A stretch of 12,412 bases of DNA from SSC3 sp035477015 (GTDB lineage Bacteria; Actinomycetota; Actinomycetes; Propionibacteriales; Nocardioidaceae): the NCBI GenBank assembly GCA_035477015.1, contig DATILB010000193.1, positions 1 to 12,412 of the forward strand, given 5' to 3'. How positions within the stretch are numbered: position 1 is the first letter of the stretch; the number at the start of each line of letters is the position of its first letter. A program made the translations under genes and the position numbers. The notes beneath the pieces were generated by a model. It did no database searches and was not told the DNA's origin. It saw only the letters and a program-made list of their open reading frames with translations. Of this stretch, positions 5,776-12,412 are shown one piece after another.

Positions 5776-6705
5776 GTGCGCAACGCCACCGAACGATCCG
5801 ACTACGGCCAGACTGTCGAGGTCAGCGAAGGCGTCTTCGCCTACATCCAGCGGGACGGAAGCTGGTGGATCAACAACACTGGGTTCCTGGTGGGCTCGAA
5901 CGGTGTCGTGAGCATCGACGCATGCTCGACGGAGGCGCGGACGAAGGCGTATTTGAAGGCGATCGCGACTGTCAGCGACCTGCCTGTGCGCACGCTCATC
6001 AACACGCATCACCATGGCGACCACACGTTCGGGAACTACCTCTTTCGGACAGCCACGATCATCGGCCAGGAGCGCACGCGAGCCGCACTCCAGGCATGGG
6101 GCACGCCCCGTTCAGCGCCGTACTGGACGGAGGTCGAGTGGGGAGCGATCGAGCTCGCTCCGCCCTTCCTCACGTTCGAGGAATCCGTCACGGTACATGT
6201 CGACGAGCTCAGGTGCGAGGTCAGGCACCTGGGCCACCCTGCCCACACCGACAACGACTCTGTGGTTTGGCTGCCGGATCGTAGGGTGCTGTTCAGCGGG
6301 GACCTGCTCTTCAAAGGTGGCACGCCGTTCGTGTTCCAGGGTTCGATCGCGGGCGCGATTGAGACGCTGAATGAGCTCGAGCAGTTGGGCGCCGACACAA
6401 TCGTCCCCGGACACGGCTCGGTGTGCGGACCGGAGGCGTTCGGCGACGTCAGGCGGTACCTCCAGTTCGTGCAGGACGTGGCAGCTAGAGGGGTCGCGGC
6501 CGGCGTCTCACCCCTGCAGTCCGCGCTGGAAACCGACCTGGGTGAGTTTGCCGATCTCCTCGACAGCGAACGGATCGTCGGCAACCTGTACCGCGCCTTT
6601 TCAGAGGAGCGTGGCGAGCCGTGGGGTACGCCGCTGGACGCTTCGGCCGCGCTCGCTGACATGGTCACATACAACGGTGGCCAGCCACTGACCTGCAAGG
6701 CATGA
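5776..6705 (+). CDS. MBL-fold metallohydrolase
   Basis: A 309-residue metallo-beta-lactamase-fold protein starting with GTG 6 bp after the preceding gene. GGAG lies 9 nt upstream inside that gene's last codons. The full dinuclear metal site is visible: H78-x-H80-x-D82-H83 in THHHGDH, H157 in GHPAHTDND, D176 in LFSGD and H213 in VPGHG. The last 90 residues (from about 219) are a helical extension after the core fold. With every ligand present it should be an active zinc or iron hydrolase. The fold covers thioesterases, lactonases, arylsulfatase-like enzymes and others, so the substrate cannot be named. There is no signal peptide, so a secreted beta-lactamase is unlikely. Co-transcription with an HxlR gene suggests induction by a small toxic or carbonyl compound (inference). 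Confidence 0.92.
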   Translation: MRNATERSDYGQTVEVSEGVFAYIQRDGSWWINNTGFLVGSNGVVSIDACSTEARTKAYLKAIATVSDLPVRTLINTHHHGDHTFGNYLFRTATIIGQERTRAALQAWGTPRSAPYWTEVEWGAIELAPPFLTFEESVTVHVDELRCEVRHLGHPAHTDNDSVVWLPDRRVLFSGDLLFKGGTPFVFQGSIAGAIETLNELEQLGADTIVPGHGSVCGPEAFGDVRRYLQFVQDVAARGVAAGVSPLQSALETDLGEFADLLDSERIVGNLYRAFSEERGEPWGTPLDASAALADMVTYNGGQPLTCKA

Positions 6706-6787
6706 GCAATCGAGCAGGCCTCGGGCCCCACGGTCGCCGGCGACGCGTGCACTGCCCCCGAACGGATCTCCCGCGAAGGCATTCCGG
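6706..6787. other. Convergent intergenic gap with GTCGCCGGCGAC palindrome
   Basis: This is the 82-bp gap between the MBL hydrolase and LuxR-type stops. GTCGCCGGCGAC (6733-6744) is a perfect 12-bp palindrome without a loop or U-tract. It may be incidental in GC-rich DNA; I do not call it a terminator. Confidence 0.35.
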
Positions 6788-9121
6788 CTAGCTGTCCTCG
6801 TCGAGCTGCGCGACCCACGCGGCGATCTGCGTTCGTGCGTTGAAGCCAAGCTTGGTGAGGATGTTCTCGACGTGACCTTGGGCGGTTCGTATCGAGATCA
6901 CCAAGGTCTCGGCAATGGCCTGGTTCGTGAGGCCGTTCGAGACCAGTTGTGCGACTTCGCGCTCACGACGTGTCAGCACGGACCAAGGTGTCGTCGGATC
7001 CGCCGCCTTGCTCGAGGCGACCTCGCCGAGTGCATATGCGGTGGCGGCTTCGATGGTCAGACCCTCGCCTTTGGCGTACGCCCGGTCGAACGCGGCACTG
7101 CCCAGCTTGTCGCGCGTGCGACGCTGAGCGTCTTCGTGCAGGGTCACCAGGTCCGGAAACGTGGCAGTCGGTGTGCCCGCGACGGACGACTGGGCCGACG
7201 CCACTCCAAACAGCACTGCGGCGCGCTCCATGGAGCCGTCGTGAGCAGCTACCAACGCAAGGCCCTCCAGGCACCACACTGATCCGAGTTGGTCGTGCAT
7301 GGAGCTACGCAGCCGCAGGCTCTCCTCCAGGTTCGCGCGTGCGACAGAGTTCGCGCCCTCCCGCATGTGTGCCAGGCCCAACGCCCACAGCGAGTAGGCG
7401 CGGTACCAGGTCTCCCCCCGCGGCTGAGTGAGTGAGAGAACTCGCTCATGAGCCGCCCTCGCCGCATCGTGATCTCCCATGAGGGCGGATGCGAGCCCCA
7501 AGCCGATCAGGATCTCCAGTTCGCGGTTGAGGTCGCCGGCGTCACGGTGGCCGAGCGCAGCGGCAGCGAGGTCTCGGGTCGCGGACGGCAGATCGCCCTG
7601 GAAGAGCGCCAACATGCCGGAAACACTGGCGACGTAGGCCGCCGACGAGGCCCCAGGGACTTCGGACGCCACCGCTCGGGACCTGGCCACCGCCGCTGCG
7701 GCCACGTCGACGTCGCCCTGGAATCCGGCTAAGGCGACAAGGCAGAAGAGCGCCTGAAGGAGCGACTCGCTCGGCGGAACGTCGTCAGCCGCCAGGGAGC
7801 GCTCCAGCCAATGGCGGCCCTCGCTCAGCAGGCCCCGCGAGATCCAGTACATGTGCAACGAGCCGCCGATCAGCTGAGCAGCCTCCAGGTCTCTCTCTCG
7901 GAGGCTTTGGCCCAGCGCCGTTCGGATGTTGGGCAGCTCACGGTCCAAGCGACCCATCCAGCGGATCTGCTCAGGCCCGACGAGCTCCGTACTCGCCTGT
8001 ACGACGAGATCCTGGCACCACGACGCGTGGCGGCCCTGCATGGCTGCGAGCTCGCCCGCCTCCTCGAGGCGCTCGACGCCGTACTCCCGCAGCGACTCGA
8101 GGAGGTCGAACCGAGTCGCCCCGTCGCCCGAGGCGGTGCTCCGTCCCACGATGCTCTTGTCGACGAGCGCGGTCAGGACGTCCAGCAGTCCGGCCTCGCT
8201 CAGCCCGTCGGAGGTGCAGGTGGCCTCCACAGCGTCGAGCTCGAAGCCGCGGGAGAACACCGACACGCGTCGCCAGAGCTCCTGCTCGGCCGGCGAGCAC
8301 TGCTCGTAGCTCCAGTCGACACACAGCCGCAGGGTCTGGTGTCGCGGCGGTGCCGTCCGGCTTCCTCCGGTGAGCAGCTGGTACCGCTGCGTAAGCCTTC
8401 GGGTCAGGTCCTTGAGCGACAGGGTTCGCAGCCGTGCTGCGGCCAGTTCGAGGGCGAGCGGCATGCCGTCCAGCTGACGGCAGATCTGTGCAACGTCCTC
8501 GCCGTTCTCGCTGGTCAGGAGGAATTCAGGCAGTGCCAAGACGGCCCGTTCCGCGAAGAGGTTCACCGCCTCGAAGCCCGGCAGGGACTGTGCGTGGGTC
8601 GAGCCGGAGTCAGGAACGGTCAAGGGCGGCACGCGCAGCACCGACTCTCCTGGGATACCTAGGGCCTCGCGACTGGTCGCGAGGACGCGGAGGTCTGCGC
8701 AGGTCCGCAGCAGCAAGTCCACCAGCGAGGCGACCGCGCCCACGAGGTGTTCACAGTTGTCCAGCACCAGGAGGAGGTGCCGGTCTCTCAGCGAGGAAGA
8801 CACTCGGTCCAGATCAAGAGCAAGTGCCTGATCCCGCAGACCGAGCGCCTCACCAACGAACGGGACCAGCAGCGCTGCATCGTTCAGATTGCCGAGCTCG
8901 ACGAAGCACACGCCGTCACGGAAGGTGCGGCTCATCGCCGCCGCGGCACGCAGGCAGAGACGCGTCTTCCCCACACCGCCTGGGCCCGTAAGCGTCACGA
9001 GCGGCGAGGTTCCGAACTGACGCCGTACGTCGGCAAGCTCCTGTCGGCGACCGACGAAGGTGTCCACCTCGATCGGCAAGGCCCCCGATGGCCTGCGAAG
9101 CAGAGTCGACTCGCTGGTCAT
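6788..9121 (-). CDS. Large STAND-ATPase LuxR-family transcriptional regulator
   Basis: About 777-781 residues. Residue numbers here count from the upstream ATG at 9133. An internal ATG at 9121 has GAGGG 5 nt upstream and is the preferred start; 9133 has no Shine-Dalgarno. Walker A is GPGGVGKT (50-57) and Walker B is LLLVLDNCEH (120-129), followed by VLATSREALG (150-159) and the GxP-type motif LDGMPLALELAAARL (221-235), together typical of AfsR/MalT-like STAND NTPases. A winged-helix-like linker covers about 280-350 and a TPR-like helical region about 400-700. The C-terminal LuxR helix-turn-helix (about 717-777) contains LTRREREVAQLVSNGLTNQ and RTAQGHVENILTKLG. Family knowledge suggests an ATP-dependent switch activated by a ligand at the repeats. 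It is divergent from a TetR gene; its targets are not evident. Confidence 0.93.
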   Translation of the reverse strand: MTSESTLLRRPSGALPIEVDTFVGRRQELADVRRQFGTSPLVTLTGPGGVGKTRLCLRAAAAMSRTFRDGVCFVELGNLNDAALLVPFVGEALGLRDQALALDLDRVSSSLRDRHLLLVLDNCEHLVGAVASLVDLLLRTCADLRVLATSREALGIPGESVLRVPPLTVPDSGSTHAQSLPGFEAVNLFAERAVLALPEFLLTSENGEDVAQICRQLDGMPLALELAAARLRTLSLKDLTRRLTQRYQLLTGGSRTAPPRHQTLRLCVDWSYEQCSPAEQELWRRVSVFSRGFELDAVEATCTSDGLSEAGLLDVLTALVDKSIVGRSTASGDGATRFDLLESLREYGVERLEEAGELAAMQGRHASWCQDLVVQASTELVGPEQIRWMGRLDRELPNIRTALGQSLRERDLEAAQLIGGSLHMYWISRGLLSEGRHWLERSLAADDVPPSESLLQALFCLVALAGFQGDVDVAAAAVARSRAVASEVPGASSAAYVASVSGMLALFQGDLPSATRDLAAAALGHRDAGDLNRELEILIGLGLASALMGDHDAARAAHERVLSLTQPRGETWYRAYSLWALGLAHMREGANSVARANLEESLRLRSSMHDQLGSVWCLEGLALVAAHDGSMERAAVLFGVASAQSSVAGTPTATFPDLVTLHEDAQRRTRDKLGSAAFDRAYAKGEGLTIEAATAYALGEVASSKAADPTTPWSVLTRREREVAQLVSNGLTNQAIAETLVISIRTAQGHVENILTKLGFNARTQIAAWVAQLDEDS

Positions 9122-9184
9122 ACCTACCCTCATCCGGTCGCGCTGACAGTCCGATGCTAGGGGACGGTGTTCTCGGCGAGCCCT

Positions 9185-9215
9185 GTGACAGTGACTGCCA
9201 GCGACTTGTTAGATT
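9185..9215 (+). promoter_or_regulatory. Candidate promoter of the second TetR gene
   Basis: GTGACA (9185-9190) and TAGATT (9210-9215) are 19 bp apart, a long spacer. The -10 lies 6 nt before the GTG at 9222 and no Shine-Dalgarno is present, suggesting a leaderless message. Confidence 0.35.
9186..9200. promoter_or_regulatory. 15-bp inverted repeat, candidate TetR operator
   Basis: TGACAGTGACTGCCA reads as an inverted repeat around the central G at 9193, with only one mismatched pair (positions 3 and 13). It lies 22-36 bp upstream of the TetR start and overlaps the possible -35 GTGACA (9185-9190). A separate copy of TGACAGT occurs at 9144-9150, exactly 42 bp away, nearer the LuxR-type gene. 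The role is inferred from symmetry and position. Confidence 0.45.
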
Positions 9216-9221
9216 GGCGTG

Positions 9222-9872
9222 GTGAATTCGCAACCTGGTTGGGAGCGCCGCAAGGCAGCCGCCCGTACTGCTCTCGCCATGACGGCGGCGGAACTGTTCC
9301 GCGAGCGCGGCTTCGACGGGGTGACGGGCGCCGAGATCGGGACCGCAGCGGGCTACTCGGAGCGGACGTTCTTCCGGTATTTCGAGACCAAGGAGGACGT
9401 CCTCTTCCTGGGCATCCGGGAGATCTTGGACGACCTCAAGGAGATCCTCCACCAACCTCCGCCGGACGGAATCACGAGATGGGACCAGATGCGCCAACTG
9501 GTCGTGGACTCTTCCCTGCGCATTGCGGAGCCTGGCCTGGACTTCGAGACCTTCTCCATCGCCAGCTGGATGCATGAGCCGGCCATCAACCGCCGGTTCC
9601 GTGAGTACTCCTCCGAGCTGGAGGACATGATGATCGATGCCCTCGCGCGCGATGCCGGGGTGTCGGGCGAGGAAGACCTCAAGTCCCAGGTAGGAGCCCG
9701 GTTGATCACGGCTGGTTACCTCTCCGCCTTCACCGTGTTCCTCTCCAAGGGCGGCGACCTCCCCAAGCTGATGGACGAAGCATTCGCGATGATCGGTCCG
9801 GGCGAGGCAACCGCGCCACCCAAGACCAAGAAGGCAGCGAAGGCCTCACTCGCGAAACGGACGAAGGGCTGA
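9222..9872 (+). CDS. TetR/AcrR-family regulator with lysine-rich C-terminal tail
   Basis: A 216-residue TetR protein from the second of two adjacent GTG codons (9219 and 9222); the second suits a leaderless transcript with the -10 at 9210-9215. The DNA-binding domain (about 8-55) shows ALAMTAAELFRERGFDGVT, EIGTAAGYSERTFFRYF and the following TKEDVLF, a textbook TetR helix-turn-helix. The ligand-binding domain follows and includes LDFETFSIASWMHEPAINRR. The last 20 or so residues (PPKTKKAAKASLAKRTKG) are Lys/Ala-rich and resemble tails of actinobacterial nucleoid proteins. The gene is divergent from the STAND-LuxR gene and convergent, with a 1-bp gap, to the CoA-transferase. It may control the P450 operon or the LuxR-type gene; only the sites at 9144-9200 offer a hint. 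Confidence 0.92.
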   Translation: MNSQPGWERRKAAARTALAMTAAELFRERGFDGVTGAEIGTAAGYSERTFFRYFETKEDVLFLGIREILDDLKEILHQPPPDGITRWDQMRQLVVDSSLRIAEPGLDFETFSIASWMHEPAINRRFREYSSELEDMMIDALARDAGVSGEEDLKSQVGARLITAGYLSAFTVFLSKGGDLPKLMDEAFAMIGPGEATAPPKTKKAAKASLAKRTKG

Positions 9873-9880
9873 GTCAGCCC
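9866..9880. terminator. Palindrome containing both convergent stop codons
   Basis: GGGCTGA-G-TCAGCCC is a perfect inverted repeat of 7-bp arms around one base. The TetR TGA (9870-9872) and the CoA-transferase TGA (9874-9876 on the minus strand) lie inside it. As RNA it would form only a short GGGC stem with a seven-base loop, and no U-tract follows on either side. It may be a weak bidirectional stop element or a by-product of the shared coding ends. Confidence 0.25.
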
Positions 9881-11046
9881 AATAGGTGGTTGTGCTCCCC
9901 TAGACGTGGCGTGGGGTCGACCGCGGCCGGCACGAAGCTCTCGAAGCGCGCGGGCGTGCGGATCACGCGCTCGGTCCGTTCTCCTTCGCCGACCGTGACC
10001 GCAAGCTCGTTCTCGGCGAAGAGCGGCGTCTCGATGACCTGCTTCCAGTTGTACGCGCGCGTGGCCATCAGGCCCGCCTCATGGAGGATGTCGACCCATT
10101 CGTCGACGCCCTTCGCGGACAAGATCGCATTGAGCTCCTCGCGGAGCTCGTAGAAGTTGACCGACCGGAGCTTCTGGTCCGCAAACCGCGGGTCGTCGGC
10201 CAGGTCCGGGCGACCGATCACCTGCGTGAGCAGCGTCCAGTGCTTCGGCGTGTAGGCGCTGAGGACCACATGGCCGTCGGCCGCCGTGAACGCCTCGGAC
10301 GGCTGGGTAGCGAAGGCGACCTTCTTCTTCGCCGGCCTGGCTGACTCGGGCAGGGGCTGCCGAGGAGTCTCCGGCTTCGGCGGCCGGTTGAGAAAGAGCG
10401 TCAGCTGGTTGGCCTGAAGGCTCACGGCTACGTCGTACATCGCCACGCGGACGACGTCGGCGACACCGTTCCGCTCGCGATTGAGCAGAGCTGCAAGAAC
10501 GGCTTGCGCCATCACGTGGCCCGTCGCACCGTCGACGAGCTGGAACGGGATGATCTGCGGGCCGCCCTCCTGGGTCTTTAGCCCCGTGAGCATGCCCGCC
10601 TCGGCCTGCACCATGAGGTCGAGGCCCGGACGGCCGCTGTTGGGGCCATTGCCCCCGTACGCCGACAGCCGGGCGTACACGAGTTTCGGGTTGAGGGCCC
10701 GGAGCTCATCAGGGCCGAGGCCGAGCTTCTCCATGACCCCAGGGCGGAAGGCCTCGAGCACGACGTCGGCGGACTCGCAAAGACGAAGAACAGCCTCCCG
10801 ACCCTCGGGGGACTGGAGGTCGACCTCGATCGACTTCTTGCCTCGGTTGTTGGGCAGGAAGTAGGCGGCTAGCGGCTTGTCGCCGACCACGGCGACGATC
10901 CGCCGGGCGGCCTCGCCACCGGGGGCTTCGATCTTGATGACCTCTGCACCAAGGTCTGCCAGGACCTGGCCCGCAAGTGGGCCGGCGACGTTTTGCGTGA
11001 AGTCCAGGACGCGCAGTCCGTCCATGGGGCGAGGAGCGGTGCTCAT
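9874..11046 (-). CDS. CaiB/BaiF family (class III) CoA-transferase
   Basis: A 390-residue class III CoA-transferase of normal length. The N-terminus PMDGLRVLDFTQNVAGPLAGQVLADLGAEVIKIE is the family's signature stretch, followed by NNRGKKSIEVDLQSPEGR (67-84). The catalytic aspartate, which forms the acyl-anhydride/CoA thioester intermediate, is probably D143 in GRPGLDLMVQAEAG. The enzyme moves CoA from a donor thioester to a carboxylic acid. The ATG at 11046 has GGAAGG about 7 nt upstream inside the preceding P450 gene, which ends only 3 bp away, so the two are translationally linked. In this operon it probably activates the acid made by P450 and aldehyde dehydrogenase for further degradation (inference). 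A racemase-type activity on branched acyl-CoA, also known in the family, is a less favoured alternative. Confidence 0.93.
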   Translation of the reverse strand: MSTAPRPMDGLRVLDFTQNVAGPLAGQVLADLGAEVIKIEAPGGEAARRIVAVVGDKPLAAYFLPNNRGKKSIEVDLQSPEGREAVLRLCESADVVLEAFRPGVMEKLGLGPDELRALNPKLVYARLSAYGGNGPNSGRPGLDLMVQAEAGMLTGLKTQEGGPQIIPFQLVDGATGHVMAQAVLAALLNRERNGVADVVRVAMYDVAVSLQANQLTLFLNRPPKPETPRQPLPESARPAKKKVAFATQPSEAFTAADGHVVLSAYTPKHWTLLTQVIGRPDLADDPRFADQKLRSVNFYELREELNAILSAKGVDEWVDILHEAGLMATRAYNWKQVIETPLFAENELAVTVGEGERTERVIRTPARFESFVPAAVDPTPRLGEHNHLLG

Positions 11047-11049
11047 GAG

Positions 11050-12324
11050 TCAGCCTTCCGGGGTGAAGGTCACCGGCATCGACGTGATGCCGTGGATGAA
11101 GTTGCCGGCCAGGGGCACGGGTTCGCCGGCCTCGATGTCAGGAAGTCGGGTCAGCAGCTCCTTGAAGAGCGCACGGAGCTGCGACTTGGCGACCTGGTTG
11201 CCCAGACAGAAGTGCGAACCACCGCCACCGAACCCGAGGTGAGGATTGGGGTTGCGCGAGAGGTCGAGGCGCTCGGGGTGGTCGAAGACCTCCGTGTCCC
11301 AGTTGCCGGACGGGTAGAACATCACGACCGGCTCACCCGCCTTGATCAGCTGGCCGCCCAGCTCGAAGTCCTCGACGCAGGTGCGCTTGAAGGTCATGAC
11401 CGGGCTCGCCCAGCGGACGAACTCCTCGATGGCCGTGCCTATGCGTGCGTCGTAGTCCTCCATCAGCCAGGCTCGCTGCTCGGGGAAGTCGGTGAGCGCC
11501 TTGACTCCGTGACTGATGGTCTGCCGCGTCGTGTCGGTTCCGGCGACGCACAGCAGGGTGAAGAACGAAGAGATCTCGACGTCGTTGAGCCGTTCGCCGT
11601 CGATCTCGGCCTGCACCAGGGCCGTAATGAGGTCGTCTCTCGGATCGCCGCGACGCTCGTCGGCGAGGCGGCGAGCCAGCTTGGTGAGGTACCAGCCGAC
11701 TTCAGCCAGTGCGGGACCGCGCTCGCGCCCGCCGCGGATGTCTTCGTCGTTCCAGCCGACGATCAGCTCGGCAGCCGCGACGACGTCCTCCCACTCGTCC
11801 TTGGGGACGCCGATCATCTCGCAGACAGTGCGCATCGGGAGGACAGCCGAGACCTGGCTGACGAGCTCTGCCTGCCCGTTGCCGGCGATGGAGTCCACGA
11901 TCGCCTTGGCGTTGGCCTCGATCTGGTCCTGGATCGTCCGCACCTGCCGTGGAGTGAACGCCGAGCTGATCAGCTTGCGAACCTTGGTGTGGTCAGGAGG
12001 GTCCATCACGAGGATGGACTGCGATCCGCGGTTGACGTCGCGCGGGAGGTTCTCGAAGGTCACCCCGTTCCCGGAGATGAAGATGTCGTTGCGACGGCTC
12101 ACCTCCTGGATGTCGGCGTGACGCACCACGGCCCAGTAGCCGACGTCCTCCGGGTCCGCCAGCCAGGCTTGTTCCACGGGTGGCTGCCAGCTCACGGGGG
12201 CCTCGGCGCGCAGGGCGGCGAAAGTCCTCTCCCTGGACCGGGCATTCAAGCTCCAGAAGGCCTTCGAGGAGAGCTCGATCGGGTAGTAAGGGCGGGGGGT
12301 CTTCAGGGGCTGGGTCTCAGTCAT
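11050..12324 (-). CDS. Cytochrome P450 (bacterial class I)
   Basis: A 424-residue soluble P450. The I-helix oxygen-activation motif is VAGTDTT (260-266), the K-helix ExxR is E301-F-V-R304, and the heme-ligand loop is LGFGGGGSHFCLG (363-375) with proximal cysteine C373. MDPPDHTKVRKLISSAFTP (108-126) is the usual C-helix region. The extra glycine in the heme loop (F eight residues before Cys rather than seven) and the overall pattern recall the actinobacterial sterol/branched-lipid group that includes CYP124 and CYP125. This is a resemblance from memory, not a subfamily assignment. It needs a ferredoxin and reductase, neither of which is in the window. The start overlaps the upstream gene's stop by 4 bp (ATGA), and AGGTG lies before it. 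It probably hydroxylates an unactivated carbon of the operon's substrate. Confidence 0.95.
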   Translation of the reverse strand: MTETQPLKTPRPYYPIELSSKAFWSLNARSRERTFAALRAEAPVSWQPPVEQAWLADPEDVGYWAVVRHADIQEVSRRNDIFISGNGVTFENLPRDVNRGSQSILVMDPPDHTKVRKLISSAFTPRQVRTIQDQIEANAKAIVDSIAGNGQAELVSQVSAVLPMRTVCEMIGVPKDEWEDVVAAAELIVGWNDEDIRGGRERGPALAEVGWYLTKLARRLADERRGDPRDDLITALVQAEIDGERLNDVEISSFFTLLCVAGTDTTRQTISHGVKALTDFPEQRAWLMEDYDARIGTAIEEFVRWASPVMTFKRTCVEDFELGGQLIKAGEPVVMFYPSGNWDTEVFDHPERLDLSRNPNPHLGFGGGGSHFCLGNQVAKSQLRALFKELLTRLPDIEAGEPVPLAGNFIHGITSMPVTFTPEG

Positions 12325-12412
12325 CGGTTCACCTGCGGACGGTAGATGGACTTGAGCTGCTGGTACGCCGACAGGCCCTCCGGGCCGAGCTCACGCCCCA
12401 GGCCGCTGGACT
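12321..12412 (-). CDS. Aldehyde dehydrogenase, C-terminal end only
   Basis: Only the last 29 or so codons are visible; the rest lies beyond the right edge. They read SGLGRELGPEGLSAY, then QQLKSIYRPQVNR and a TGA stop. This matches the conserved end of NAD(P)-dependent aldehyde dehydrogenases ('SGIGRExGxEGLxxYxxxKxI'). The stop overlaps the P450 ATG as ATGA, showing translational coupling and a shared operon. The expected reaction is oxidation of an aldehyde to a carboxylate, which the downstream CoA-transferase could then activate. The catalytic Cys and Glu cannot be checked from this window, so the assignment rests on the tail alone. Confidence 0.72.
   Translation of the reverse strand, partial: SSGLGRELGPEGLSAYQQLKSIYRPQVNR

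Noticed and set aside
5776..6705. Naming the MBL protein a beta-lactamase or lactonase
   Set aside because: All metal ligands are present, but nothing visible fixes the substrate and there is no export signal.
6733..6744. Intrinsic terminator between the MBL and LuxR-type genes
   Set aside because: The palindrome has no proper loop and no following T-run on either strand.
7811..8662. 283-codon open frame on the plus strand
   Set aside because: Antisense to the STAND-LuxR gene; no start signal and no recognisable domain.
10993..12345. 450-codon open frame on the plus strand
   Set aside because: It lies antisense to the P450, which has all heme-protein motifs. Its translation is rich in Arg/Val/Gly with no family signature. 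Long antisense frames are common in GC-rich DNA.

Overview
The window looks like a stretch of a high-GC actinobacterial chromosome. The base composition is clearly GC-rich, there are GTG starts and several probable leaderless starts, and the gene families are typical of Nocardioides/Mycobacterium/Rhodococcus-type soil actinobacteria. The genus is inference; no rRNA, tRNA or other marker is present. I see no insertion sequence, phage gene, CRISPR array or RNA gene.

Layout, left to right. (1) 1-2228: an enoyl-CoA hydratase running off the left edge (minus) is divergent from a TetR regulator (plus). Their intergenic region holds a clear minus-strand promoter whose 17-bp spacer contains a perfect palindrome, so the TetR probably represses the hydratase. 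An MDR-superfamily reductase of the trans-2-enoyl-CoA reductase type follows. (2) 2322-5212: an MFS drug-type exporter and an alpha/beta hydrolase (minus, same direction) are divergent from an HxlR-type regulator (plus). The short intergenic region carries three related half-sites around two apparently leaderless promoters. (3) 5395-6705: a second, shorter HxlR-like regulator lies 6 bp ahead of an MBL-fold metallohydrolase. (4) 6788-9872: a large STAND-ATPase/LuxR regulator (minus) is divergent from a TetR regulator (plus). (5) 9874-12412: a tight minus-strand operon, in transcription order aldehyde dehydrogenase (only its C-terminus visible), cytochrome P450 and CaiB/BaiF CoA-transferase, with a 4-bp overlap and a 3-bp gap between genes.

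How the genes may work together (inference): the right-hand operon has the chemistry to hydroxylate an unactivated carbon (P450), oxidise an aldehyde to an acid (ALDH) and convert the acid to its CoA thioester (CaiB). The left-hand hydratase and enoyl reductase handle 2-enoyl-CoA-type intermediates. This fits catabolism of a lipid, terpenoid or steroid-like substrate. The middle block (exporter, hydrolase, HxlR pair, MBL hydrolase) looks more like a response to a xenobiotic or reactive compound. Five regulators among thirteen genes make this a regulation-dense accessory region. I did not find a clearly unprecedented system. The most informative signals are the promoter/operator architectures and the short P450-centred operon.
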